Shown here: positions 1 through 7,440 of the stretch, piece by piece
Numbering within the stretch: the first letter of the stretch is position 1
How the letters are laid out: every line of letters starts with the position of its first letter
Origin: Haliea sp.
GTDB taxonomy: Bacteria > Pseudomonadota > Gammaproteobacteria > Pseudomonadales > Halieaceae
Assembly: GCA_030730585.1 (NCBI GenBank)
Contig: JANQUV010000128.1
Coordinates: 1 to 44,229, forward strand
Direction of reading: 5' to 3'
Length of the DNA stretch: 44,229 nt
The notes under the pieces: generated by a model
Database searches by the model: none
What the model was told of the DNA's origin: nothing
The model's input: the letters and a program-made list of their open reading frames with translations, nothing else
Translations under genes and position numbers: made by a program

Positions 1-1
1 G

Positions 2-160
2 CTGCTGTCGGCTCATTGGCATTCTGATGTTGATGAATATTAGTAGCAGAATAGCGCTTGTAGCTCCGAAGGCCAAGAACGCATCGATAAACGCACCTTG
101 TGTCCTCGCGGCTTCGTTGTGCTGCTTGCCGAGCTTCTGGTTTAATGCAGCCCTTATAAC
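2..160 (-). pseudogene. Possible 3' fragment of a membrane transporter (DHA2/EmrB-like), cut by window edge
   Basis: The minus strand reads an open frame with a polar stretch (around QKLGKQHNEAARTQ), then a hydrophobic helix around AFLAFGATSAILLLIFINI and a basic end. This resembles the last transmembrane helix of 14-helix drug:proton antiporters, where R-Q...A...D-A-F precedes the helix. The frame contains no ATG, GTG or TTG upstream of the helix and meets a stop (TAA) inside the neighbouring esterase gene, so it cannot start as a normal gene. It is either the tail of a decayed permease or a chance reading. The family assignment is inferred from a short stretch only. Confidence 0.25.
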
Positions 161-175
161 CTCCGGGAGATTCGC

Positions 176-1249
176 ATGGTCTGGTTCGTTCTTGTCATTG
201 TGGGGCTTGTGCTCTTCAGCGTGCTGTATTTACGCGGTGCCGACCTGTCGCAGTTCGATGGCCCGCCAATCCCGTCGCCTGCAACGCCGCCCAGTGCCGG
301 GCACAGGCAGGTGCTGGAACGCTTTCGCGAAATGCTGCCGGGGATGAAGTCTGCGCGCGGCCGTGGCCGTTTGCAGTACCTGCGTAGCATGATGGATGGT
401 TTGAGTGATGGCCGCGATTTCGTGTCCCGGTTTGTACCAGTAGAACTCGACGGTGTGCGCGGTGAGTGGGTGTTGGCCCCAGGCTACGACCCTCAGCGCC
501 GGTTTCTCTACATTCATGGAGGCGCCTGGATAGCCGGTAGCCCACGCAGCCATCGGACCATAACAGACCGTTTGGCTCGCCTCACCGGGGCTTCGGTGTT
601 TGCGGTAGATTACCGACTGCTTCCGGAAAATCGGCGCAGAGCGGGGATAGAGGATTGCCGCGCTGCGTGGCGCTGGCTGCTCGACAATGGGCCTGATGGC
701 CCCGCGCCGCTCGATTACGCCATGATTGCCGGTGATTCTGCCGGTGGCAGCCTCACTCTGGGCTTGATTGCGTGGATTCGCGATGTAGGGCTGCGGCAAG
801 CAGATGCCGCTATTGGATTTTCGCCCTCGACGGACGTCACCATGAGTAGTCTCAGCATGCGCTCCAATATCGCAACGGATCCTCTGCTTGGCCCCATGTT
901 CAGCTGGATGGCCAAGGTTCCATCTCTGCTGCTACTGTGGATGACCTGGTTTAGCAGCCGTATCGCGCCCTCTCATCCCGATGTGTCTCCATTGCGCGGT
1001 AATCTGGCGGGTTTGCCGCCCGTGTTGCTGCAGGTGAGTGAGCAGGAAATGCTGCTGGATGATTCGCGTCGCTATGCTGCGCGGGCTGAGCAGGCAGGCT
1101 CCCCGGTGGTGCTGCAAACCTGGCCGCATATGGTGCATGTGTGGCAGATATTCACGCCTGAGTTGGAGGAAGCAGAAGAGGCCTTTGCCAATGTCGCCGA
1201 GTTTCTGTCGAGCGCAGGTATACCCGTGGCTGAGGGCGGCGATCTGTGA
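176..1249 (+). CDS. Alpha/beta-hydrolase, hormone-sensitive-lipase (family IV) esterase
   Basis: This 357-residue protein probably hydrolyses short to medium acyl esters. It begins with a hydrophobic helix (residues 2-19), so it is likely anchored in the inner membrane or exported. The oxyanion-hole motif HGGAW is at residues 114-118 and the nucleophile motif GDSAGG has Ser188. The likely acid is in the EQEMLLDD segment near residue 291 and the likely base is His321 in HMVHVW. HGGxW with GDSAGG defines the bacterial HSL family. The ATG at 176 follows a weak purine-rich site (gggaga). The stop overlaps the GTG start of the acyltransferase by four bases, so the two are translationally coupled and probably act on related lipids. 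The substrate cannot be read from sequence. Confidence 0.88.
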   Translation: MVWFVLVIVGLVLFSVLYLRGADLSQFDGPPIPSPATPPSAGHRQVLERFREMLPGMKSARGRGRLQYLRSMMDGLSDGRDFVSRFVPVELDGVRGEWVLAPGYDPQRRFLYIHGGAWIAGSPRSHRTITDRLARLTGASVFAVDYRLLPENRRRAGIEDCRAAWRWLLDNGPDGPAPLDYAMIAGDSAGGSLTLGLIAWIRDVGLRQADAAIGFSPSTDVTMSSLSMRSNIATDPLLGPMFSWMAKVPSLLLLWMTWFSSRIAPSHPDVSPLRGNLAGLPPVLLQVSEQEMLLDDSRRYAARAEQAGSPVVLQTWPHMVHVWQIFTPELEEAEEAFANVAEFLSSAGIPVAEGGDL

Positions 1250-2025
1250 ACGCACTGCGCTCTGGCTTGGTGTTTTTGTGGATGGTGCTGACGGTGATTC
1301 CTGTTGGGCTGACACTGGTGGTGATGTCGTTTTTTCTCAATGATATTCGGGTCTGGTGGTATTTCGCAGTGCCATGGCTGCGCGGTGTGGTGGAAGTCGC
1401 CCGCCTGATTGCCGGGGTGAAGTACCGCGTCCAGGGCCTTGAGAACCTGCCTGCAGCGGACGATATGCGCCGCATTGTGCTGTGCCCGAAGCACCAGTCC
1501 ACGTGGGAAACGTTCTTCTTCCCCAGTATGGCACCTCACCCGCTGGCCTATGTCTTTAAGAGGGAGCTGCTGCATATCCCCATTTTTGGCTGGTGCCTGG
1601 CGCGTTTAAAGATGGTGCATATTGATCGCAGCAAGCGCGCAGATGCCTGGAATCGAGTCGCTGTGCAGGGCCGCGTGCTAATGGATCGTGGGAAGTGGGT
1701 GATTATGTTTCCCGAAGGAACGCGTACCGAGCGTGGCAGTAAAGGCGTGTATAAGAGTGGTGCTACTCGCCTTGCGGTGGCCACCGGTGCGAGTGTGATC
1801 CCCATCGCGGTGACATCGGGGCGGTGTTGGCCGCGCAAAACCTTCTCGTTTATTCCGGGCGTTATCGATGTGTCTATCGGCACGCCCGTGTCTGCGGTCG
1901 ACAGAGATCCCGGCGAGTTAATGGATCAGGTAGAGCGTTGGATCGAGGCTGAGATGCGACGGCTTGACCCTGAGGCGTATAAAGTCCCGGCGAACTCAGA
2001 GCAGCGCAAGAGTGCACCTTGCTGA
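1246..2025 (+). CDS. plsC: 1-acyl-sn-glycerol-3-phosphate acyltransferase (PlsC family)
   Basis: The enzyme transfers an acyl chain to lysophosphatidic acid or a related lysolipid at the inner membrane. The 259 residues start with a hydrophobic segment (about residues 6-30). The catalytic motif reads KHQSTWE, a His-x4-Glu variant of the usual NHxxxxD that is common in proteobacterial paralogs. The acceptor-binding motif FPEGTRTERG follows. Translation starts at GTG 1246, inside the esterase stop codon (GTGA overlap). Coupling to an esterase rather than to phospholipid synthesis genes suggests an accessory paralog that remodels lipids, so the gene symbol denotes the family and not necessarily the housekeeping copy. 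Confidence 0.87.
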   Translation: MNALRSGLVFLWMVLTVIPVGLTLVVMSFFLNDIRVWWYFAVPWLRGVVEVARLIAGVKYRVQGLENLPAADDMRRIVLCPKHQSTWETFFFPSMAPHPLAYVFKRELLHIPIFGWCLARLKMVHIDRSKRADAWNRVAVQGRVLMDRGKWVIMFPEGTRTERGSKGVYKSGATRLAVATGASVIPIAVTSGRCWPRKTFSFIPGVIDVSIGTPVSAVDRDPGELMDQVERWIEAEMRRLDPEAYKVPANSEQRKSAPC

Positions 2026-2197
2026 CCAGACTGTGCCTTATTCGCCGGCCATCCCGGTGCTGGTTCCAGGGCAGAAAATATCCCGGGAAATTGCCGGTTT
2101 CCTGTTTGATGTGTGTCGCGCCAATACCGGTAGCAAGATATACGGCCTGGTAAAAAGCGATGGTGAGCTTTGCTTGCGTGTTGTGCAGTGCCAGTAG
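2012..2197 (+). CDS. Small hypothetical protein (61 aa)
   Basis: A 61-residue reading frame begins at GTG 2012, 14 bases inside the end of the acyltransferase gene, and fills most of the gap before the next gene. The composition is that of a normal soluble protein (for example SREIAGFLFDVCRANTG), with no signal peptide or membrane helix and three cysteines. Codon use looks like that of its neighbours. I recognise no family. There is no convincing ribosome binding site. It could be a genuine small coupled gene or a chance open frame in GC-rich DNA. The remaining bases to 2271 hold only the purine-rich leader of the next gene. Confidence 0.35.
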   Translation: MHLADQTVPYSPAIPVLVPGQKISREIAGFLFDVCRANTGSKIYGLVKSDGELCLRVVQCQ

Positions 2198-2271
2198 GTT
2201 TGCCTGAAGCGCCAGGGCTGGCCTGATGCGTCGGCTTCGACTAGGCTAGGGTTTTTTGCGAGGGAGAAGGT

Positions 2272-2991
2272 ATGTCCATACAGACGCGAGTAATTGAGTA
2301 TTCCCACGCAGGTGTTACCTACGAGGGTTTTCTGGCTTGGGATGACGCCGCTACACAACCGTTGCCAGGCGTTGCGGTGGCTCACACGTGGGCCGGGCGA
2401 AGCGAGTTTGAGCAGGGCAAAGCTGTGGCTTTGGCAGAGGCCGGCTATGTTGGATTTGCGCTTGATATGTTTGGTCGCGGTGTGCGTGGCGAGGGTGCAG
2501 AACAGTGCCAGGCACTGATTACTCCCCTGTTGGCCGACCGCGCGCTGCTGCAGGCACTGGTGGGGAAGGCGGTGGCTGTGATGGGCGAGCAAGCAGAGGT
2601 AGATGCCACGCGGTTAGCGGCAATCGGTTATTGTTTCGGCGGCCTTACGGTGCTGGATCTCGCCCGCACTGGTGCAGATGTTCGTGGGGTTGCCAGTTTT
2701 CACGGCTTGTTCAATGCGGCAGAAAATACTGTGGGCACGGCAATTCGGGCCAAAGTGCTTTGCCTGCACGGTTATGACGACCCGATGGTGCCACCAAATG
2801 CCGTTGTCGCATTGGCGGCGGAGCTCAGTGCGGCGGGAGCCGATTGGCAAATTCATGCCTACGGCAATACCCTGCATGCCTTCACTAACCCCGCGGCTAA
2901 TGATCCCGCTTTCGGCGCAGCCTATAACGTGGATGCCGATCGGCGTTCGGCGCAGGCGCTGCACGACTTTCTGCGTGAGGTGCTGGCCTGA
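2272..2991 (+). CDS. Dienelactone hydrolase family protein
   Basis: This 239-residue cytoplasmic alpha/beta-hydrolase matches the usual length of the dienelactone hydrolase family. The nucleophile is Cys121 in GYCFGG, the acid is Asp169 or Asp170 in LHGYDDPMVPP, and the base is His202 in NTLHAF. This Cys-Asp-His set is typical of enzymes that open lactone rings. The start at ATG 2272 follows a strong purine-rich site (gggagaagg). It sits upstream of the thiolase-like/kinase/dehydrogenase genes. If that block degrades 4-hydroxyacyl chains, a lactone-opening enzyme would fit as the entry step, but this is inference; many family members have other or unknown substrates. Confidence 0.85.
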   Translation: MSIQTRVIEYSHAGVTYEGFLAWDDAATQPLPGVAVAHTWAGRSEFEQGKAVALAEAGYVGFALDMFGRGVRGEGAEQCQALITPLLADRALLQALVGKAVAVMGEQAEVDATRLAAIGYCFGGLTVLDLARTGADVRGVASFHGLFNAAENTVGTAIRAKVLCLHGYDDPMVPPNAVVALAAELSAAGADWQIHAYGNTLHAFTNPAANDPAFGAAYNVDADRRSAQALHDFLREVLA

Positions 2992-3033
2992 ACGCCGGCA
3001 TGACTTCCTTTAATTTTCTACCGGTGAGTTTCC

Positions 3034-4545
3034 ATGACTGACGACCAACCCATACTGATTTCCCAAGCACAGATTACCTGGCGTGACAGGGACCCTGCAC
3101 GCAGCCTGATCGACGCACTGGAGAATGTTTCGAGTGCGGCCCTCAAGGATGCGGAGTGTGCCGGGCTGCTGGCGGCCATTGATACGGTTGCCACCGTACC
3201 TTTTCTTGCCGCTCAGGTACCCGACCTGGCGAGTTTGTTGCCGGCGCACGCCAGTGACGTGCTGTGCCAGCGGCTGGGGCTTAAAGCCAAGACTTTTTCT
3301 GCGGATGTGGGGGGCAATACGCCCCAGTTGTTGGTGAACTATTTTGCCGATCGCTTGGTGGCGGGTGAATCCAGAGCGGTACTGATCAGCGGTGCGGAAC
3401 TGATGTACACGTTGTTTGGCGCGCTGTCTTCCGGTGCTGATATCAGCCATTGGCAGCACGGTGGTAGCCATACCGCGGTGCAGCTCGGAGACAACCGAGC
3501 GGCTGTGACTGACAGCGAGTGGGCCCACGGATTAGTTGAACCTATTCGCGCTTACCCGCTGTTTGAAAGTGGCCTGCGCCACGCAGGAGGTTGGAGCCAG
3601 GCCGAGCACATGCAGCGCCTGGGAGGCCTGGTGAGCCGCATGAGTGAAGTGGCTGCCGCCAACCCCCTCGCTTGGCGCCGTGATGTAGTGTCTCCGGAGC
3701 AGGCAGTGGATACCGCAAACGGCAACCGTATGATTACCTGGCCCTATACCAAGTGCATGAACGCGATATTGGCGGTGGATATGGCGGCGTCAGTGATTAT
3801 GACTACCGTGGGTGAAGCGCGGCGTTTGGGCATCGACCCGGCGCGCTGGATTTTCCTGCGCGGCGGGGCTGAGGCGTATGATATTTGGAACTTCAGCGAG
3901 CGCCCTGTGCTGCACGAGTCGCAAGCGATCGCTGCTTGCGGCAAAAGTGCCCTGCAGCAAGCGGGGTTGCCGTTGTCGGCTATCGACTTCTTTGACCTCT
4001 ACAGTTGCTTTCCTTCCGCTGTGCAGGTGGCTTGTAACGCCTTGGGGCTGGCCATTGATGACCCGCGTGGCGTTACGGTGACGGGCGGCCTTACCCTGTT
4101 TGGGGGCCCGGGAAATAACTACTCTTTGCATGCCATTGCAGAAATCGTAGCGCGGTTGCAAGCCGGCAAGGGTGAGCATGGCATGGTGACTGCCAACGGC
4201 AATTATCTGACCAAGCATGCGATCGGCATTTATTCTCGTGAGGCGGGTACCCAGCCCTGGGCGCTGGCCCGACCGGATCTGCAGACCGCGTTGGATGCCG
4301 GCCCCACTGTTGAGGTCGACAACACACCGAACGGCCGCGGTACCATTGAAGCCTGTACCGTCGCCTTCGATAAAGAAGGGCCAACTCGCGGCATTGTTCT
4401 TGGCCGCATGACCGATGGCCGTCGTTTCCTGGCCAATACACCGCGCGGTAACACGGCGATGTTGCAAGCGCTGATGGATCAAGATCCAGTTGGGTTGGAA
4501 GGGCAGGTGACGCAGGGCACAAAGGTCAATCAATTTGAGTTCTGA
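3034..4545 (+). CDS. Thiolase-like protein type 1 (acetyl-CoA acetyltransferase family) with extra C-terminal domain
   Basis: The 503-residue protein has a thiolase fold followed by a C-terminal extension (about residues 420-503, with VDNTPNGRGTIEACTVAF) resembling the added domain of TLP1 proteins. Canonical catalytic residues are not visible. Where thiolases have C-A-S-G it reads GGNTP (about residue 97), the GHP histidine motif is replaced by FGGPGNNYSLH, and the usual terminal CxGG is absent. YSCFPSAVQ occupies the NEAF region. It therefore probably binds acyl-CoA but is unlikely to run classical Claisen chemistry. Its end overlaps the TTG start of the kinase gene by 11 bases, tying it to the kinase-DUF6285-dehydrogenase set. 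Confidence 0.8.
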   Translation: MTDDQPILISQAQITWRDRDPARSLIDALENVSSAALKDAECAGLLAAIDTVATVPFLAAQVPDLASLLPAHASDVLCQRLGLKAKTFSADVGGNTPQLLVNYFADRLVAGESRAVLISGAELMYTLFGALSSGADISHWQHGGSHTAVQLGDNRAAVTDSEWAHGLVEPIRAYPLFESGLRHAGGWSQAEHMQRLGGLVSRMSEVAAANPLAWRRDVVSPEQAVDTANGNRMITWPYTKCMNAILAVDMAASVIMTTVGEARRLGIDPARWIFLRGGAEAYDIWNFSERPVLHESQAIAACGKSALQQAGLPLSAIDFFDLYSCFPSAVQVACNALGLAIDDPRGVTVTGGLTLFGGPGNNYSLHAIAEIVARLQAGKGEHGMVTANGNYLTKHAIGIYSREAGTQPWALARPDLQTALDAGPTVEVDNTPNGRGTIEACTVAFDKEGPTRGIVLGRMTDGRRFLANTPRGNTAMLQALMDQDPVGLEGQVTQGTKVNQFEF

Positions 4546-5566
4546 ACAGCTGGCCGCCGCTGGCGACGCGGTCACTTCCGAGGCGCTCGCTATTGCACTG
4601 GCCGCACAGGGCGCCGAAGCAGCGGATTGCGTGCAGCAGCTGCGCCGTTTGTCAGGCGGCGCCAATATGGAGACATGGGCCTTTGAGCTAGTGCTGGAGA
4701 ATAGTACCCAGCCCCTGATCCTGCGCCGTTCGCCGCTGCAGCCGGGGCAGATGGGTGCTGCGGTCTCCCAGCTTCCGCTGACCGCAGAGGCGGCGTTGCT
4801 GCCACTGGCTGCCGCTGAAGGAGTACCGGTCCCAGAGGTGCTGTGCATCCTGCGTCCGGAAGAACCTTTGGGGCCTGGATATATAATGACGCGGGAGCGG
4901 GGCGAAGGCCTGCCCGGCCGTATTTTGGCTGACGACCGTTATACAGCGGCGCGTTCGCATTTGGCAGAGCAGTGCGGCGCCACGCTGGCGCGCCTGCATC
5001 GGGTAACTCCCGCCAGGCTGCCCCGGGAGGTGCCCAATCAAACGCTGGCGGAGCGCTTGGACGGCCATCAGCAGTTGCTCGATCGATATGGCAACGCATC
5101 CCCCGTGCATCAGTTGGCCCTTAACTGGCTGCGCAAGCATGCACCGACCGCAGAGCATCATTGCCTGCTGCATGGAGATTTTCGCAACGGCAACTTGCTG
5201 GTGGACGAGCAGGGCCTGGTCGCCGTGTTGGACTGGGAGTTGGCTCATTGTGGCGACCCGGCTGAGGATCTCGGCTATCTGTGCGGCAACGTGTGGCGCT
5301 TCGGCTATAGCGACAAACCGGTGGGTGGTTTCGGCGACTATGCCCAGCTGCTTGCGGGCTACCGCGCTGTCGCCGGTTGGGCGCCGGATCTGGAGACGAT
5401 TCATTACTGGGAAGTATTCTGCGCGCTGGGATGGGGGCTGGTCTGCCTGACCATGATTGATCTGTATCGCAGTGGCGCGGATGCCACCCTCGAGCGCGCC
5501 GCCGTTGGGCGCCGAGTGTCAGAATCAGAGCTGGACCTGCTGTTGCTGCTGGATGGAAAACTGTAG
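4535..5566 (+). CDS. APH-type phosphotransferase, ACAD10/11- and LvaA-like (probable 4-hydroxyacyl-CoA kinase)
   Basis: This 343-residue protein has the aminoglycoside-phosphotransferase/choline-kinase fold. The catalytic loop HGDFRNGN has Asp215 and Asn220, and the metal-binding motif DWE has Asp233. The N-terminal lobe shows a Gly-rich SGGANMETW loop (about residues 40-48) and LRRSPLQP, typical of the ACAD10/11 N-domain subgroup. In Pseudomonas putida the related LvaA phosphorylates 4-hydroxyacyl-CoA, with help from a small partner, before a dehydrogenase-fold enzyme removes the phosphate. The next two genes here match that partner and that enzyme. Start: TTG 4535, preceded by AAAGG and overlapping the thiolase-like gene by 11 bases; the next in-frame ATG would delete the nucleotide loop. 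Not an antibiotic resistance gene. Confidence 0.85.
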   Translation: MSSEQLAAAGDAVTSEALAIALAAQGAEAADCVQQLRRLSGGANMETWAFELVLENSTQPLILRRSPLQPGQMGAAVSQLPLTAEAALLPLAAAEGVPVPEVLCILRPEEPLGPGYIMTRERGEGLPGRILADDRYTAARSHLAEQCGATLARLHRVTPARLPREVPNQTLAERLDGHQQLLDRYGNASPVHQLALNWLRKHAPTAEHHCLLHGDFRNGNLLVDEQGLVAVLDWELAHCGDPAEDLGYLCGNVWRFGYSDKPVGGFGDYAQLLAGYRAVAGWAPDLETIHYWEVFCALGWGLVCLTMIDLYRSGADATLERAAVGRRVSESELDLLLLLDGKL

Positions 5567-5602
5567 CCTTACCGACGTACGTGCAACAATGAGGTAAAGA
5601 AT

Positions 5603-6013
5603 ATGAGCCAAACAGAAGCCACCGAGTTGTTGGCGGCGGTACAGGGTTTTCTGCGTCAATCGGTGTTACCACAACTGGAAGGTTTTGACGCCTATACCAC
5701 GCGTGTGGCGGCGAACAGTTTGGCGATCGTGACCCGGGAAATTGCAGCGCGCGGCACACTTGACGCGCTGGACCACGCAGCCGCAGCACGTTGGCTGCCT
5801 TTGTCGCCCGCGACCGAACAGCCCGCACGCGCCTTGGGCCTTGCGCTGCGCGACGGTAGCCTGCAGCCGGATGCAGACCTTGTCAGTTACTTGCGTCAAC
5901 GCACCCTGCGCCAGATGGCTATCGACAACCCACGCTACTCGGCTTTTAAGCAGGCGCGGCAGCGCTGGCCCGAGATTGCGGCACTGGCAAGTGAGCAAGG
6001 GTCTCGCGCTTGA
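5603..6013 (+). CDS. DUF6285-type small protein, LvaB-like partner of the kinase
   Basis: A 136-residue, mostly helical soluble protein without signal peptide. The N-terminal half (LLAAVQGFLR, RVAANSLAIVTREI) matches my memory of the DUF6285 family, which nearly always lies between an APH-type kinase and an acyl-CoA dehydrogenase. In P. putida the small protein LvaB in the same position is needed for activity of the kinase LvaA. The role here as kinase partner is inferred from position and family resemblance. ATG 5603 follows GAGGT at good spacing, and the stop overlaps the next gene's TTG start (TTGA), so this gene and the dehydrogenase are translationally coupled. Confidence 0.72.
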   Translation: MSQTEATELLAAVQGFLRQSVLPQLEGFDAYTTRVAANSLAIVTREIAARGTLDALDHAAAARWLPLSPATEQPARALGLALRDGSLQPDADLVSYLRQRTLRQMAIDNPRYSAFKQARQRWPEIAALASEQGSRA

Positions 6014-7290
6014 GCGCACTGGTACCGGCGCATATCCCCGAGTTTCTGGCGCGTCTGGACCGCTTTATTGATGCGCAGCTGAAACCACTGGAGCAGGCTG
6101 ACGATAACGCCCGCTTTTTTGATCATCGCCGTGAGTACGAACGCACAGACTGGGCTCGGGAGGGCCTGCCAAGCCGTGCTTGGGAGGCTTTGCTGGCCGA
6201 GGCGAGGCAGCTCGCACACGAAGCTGGTTTTCTCGCCTATGCCTTACCCGGAGAATACGGTGGCGGGGATGCCAGTAACCTGGATATGGCGATGGTGCGT
6301 GAGCACCTGGCCGCACGCGGCCTCGGGCTTCACTGCGACCTGCAGAACGAGCACAGTATCGTCGGCAACTTCCCTACCACCTTGGCTTTCCGGGATTTTG
6401 GCAGTGCGCAACAGCGTGCAGACTTTATCCCGGGCAGTATCGCCGGGACGGTCGCCGTTGCCTTTGGCCTCACAGAGCCGGACCACGGGTCCGATGCCAC
6501 ATGGCTGGAAACCACCGCAGTCCCGGAAACGCGCGATGGTATTGCCGGTTGGTCTTTGCACGGTAGCAAAATGTGGACCACCGGAATGCATGTGGCGACC
6601 CATGTGCTGCTGTTTGCGCGCAGCACCGGGGAGCAAGGCAGTGCACGCGGTATCACCTGTTTTGTAGTGCCTACCGGCAGCCCTGGCTTGCAGGTGGATG
6701 AGTGGCTGTGGACATTCAATATGCCCACTGACCATGCGCGGGTTTCGGTGAATAACGTCTGGGTTCCCGAGTCGGCCATTCTTGGCCAGCCCGAGCTGGG
6801 TTTGGCGGTGGCGCAACATTTCGTGCACGAAAATCGTATTCGCCAGGCGGCTTCGAGCCTCGGTACGGCGCGCTACTGCATCCGCGAGTCGGTCGCCTAT
6901 GCGCGCGAGCGACACACCTTTGGCCAGCCACTGGCCAGCAACCAAGGTATTCAGTTTCGCCTGGCAGAGCTGCATGCGGACTACGAACTGGTGAAGGCAC
7001 TGACCTTTCAGGTTGCCGCTGAAATGGACCAGATGTCCAAACCAGAGGTGGCCCGCAGGCTCTCCGACAAGGTGGCTATTTGCAACTACCGGGCGAATCG
7101 GCTGGCCTGCGAAGCTGCGGACGCCGCGATTCAAGTGCACGGTGCGATGGGTTATTCGCGCTACAAACAGTTCGAACATCATTACCGGCATCACCGGCGC
7201 TACCGCATTACCGAGGGCTCCGACGAGATTCAGCTGCGCAAAATCGCCGGCCATCTCTTTGGCTATGTCGGTAGCCGCTCAGCCACATAG
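6010..7290 (+). CDS. Acyl-CoA dehydrogenase family protein, LvaC-like
   Basis: A 426-residue FAD enzyme with the full acyl-CoA dehydrogenase fold: an N-terminal helical domain, the FAD-contact region FGLTEPDHGSDA (about residues 155-166), the substrate/FAD region KMWTTGMH, and the C-terminal helical domain with RHTFGQPLA. The catalytic base appears to be Glu402 in ITEGSDEIQ, the position used by medium-chain dehydrogenases. The length fits the ACAD11/LvaC-type subgroup, which eliminates phosphate from 4-phosphoacyl-CoA to give an enoyl-CoA; this role is inferred from the adjacent kinase and DUF6285 genes. Start TTG 6010 overlaps the preceding stop by four bases. A hairpin directly follows the stop. 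Confidence 0.87.
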   Translation: MSALVPAHIPEFLARLDRFIDAQLKPLEQADDNARFFDHRREYERTDWAREGLPSRAWEALLAEARQLAHEAGFLAYALPGEYGGGDASNLDMAMVREHLAARGLGLHCDLQNEHSIVGNFPTTLAFRDFGSAQQRADFIPGSIAGTVAVAFGLTEPDHGSDATWLETTAVPETRDGIAGWSLHGSKMWTTGMHVATHVLLFARSTGEQGSARGITCFVVPTGSPGLQVDEWLWTFNMPTDHARVSVNNVWVPESAILGQPELGLAVAQHFVHENRIRQAASSLGTARYCIRESVAYARERHTFGQPLASNQGIQFRLAELHADYELVKALTFQVAAEMDQMSKPEVARRLSDKVAICNYRANRLACEAADAAIQVHGAMGYSRYKQFEHHYRHHRRYRITEGSDEIQLRKIAGHLFGYVGSRSAT

Positions 7291-7319
7291 GCTTAGCTTC
7301 GCAGGCCGCAAAGCTGAGC
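7291..7319 (+). terminator. Terminator-like hairpin after the acyl-CoA dehydrogenase gene
   Basis: A 12-base arm (7291-7302) pairs with 7308-7319 around a 5-base loop, with one G-U pair and one mismatch, immediately after the stop codon. Only two T follow, so it may be a weak terminator or an mRNA-stabilising end. A T7 run lies further on at about 7350-7356 but is not attached to a good stem. Confidence 0.4.
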
Positions 7320-7361
7320 TTGGCGTGATCCGTGTCACCTGAAGTCTATTTTTTTAGTAGC

Positions 7362-7398
7362 TGACGTCATTGCCACTCCGCGTAGCTGCTTTCACTAT
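7362..7398 (+). promoter_or_regulatory. Candidate fadAB promoter with overlapping palindrome
   Basis: A TTGCCA box (7370-7375) is followed after 17 bases by CACTAT (7393-7398), placing a start near 7405, about 35 bases before the thiolase ATG. The perfect 8-base palindrome TGACGTCA (7362-7369) directly abuts the -35 box, a good place for a repressor or activator. The -10 match is weak (3 of 6) and the palindrome does not match the FadR or PsrA consensus as I know them. Confidence 0.4.
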
Positions 7399-7440
7399 GT
7401 ACCCAGAATCGAGTTTCATCACGCTGTGACGAGGAGTTCC

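Noticed and set aside
3790-4848. 352-codon minus-strand frame opposite the thiolase-like and kinase genes
   Set aside because: It runs antisense through two recognised coding regions and has Ser/Arg-rich composition typical of an opposite-strand frame.
4535-5566. Aminoglycoside resistance gene
   Set aside because: The fold is APH-like, but the motifs, length and the neighbouring DUF6285 and acyl-CoA dehydrogenase genes fit the ACAD10/11-LvaA subgroup.
6244-7254. 336-codon minus-strand frame opposite the acyl-CoA dehydrogenase
   Set aside because: Fully antisense to a gene with clear FAD and catalytic motifs; no ribosome site or family match.
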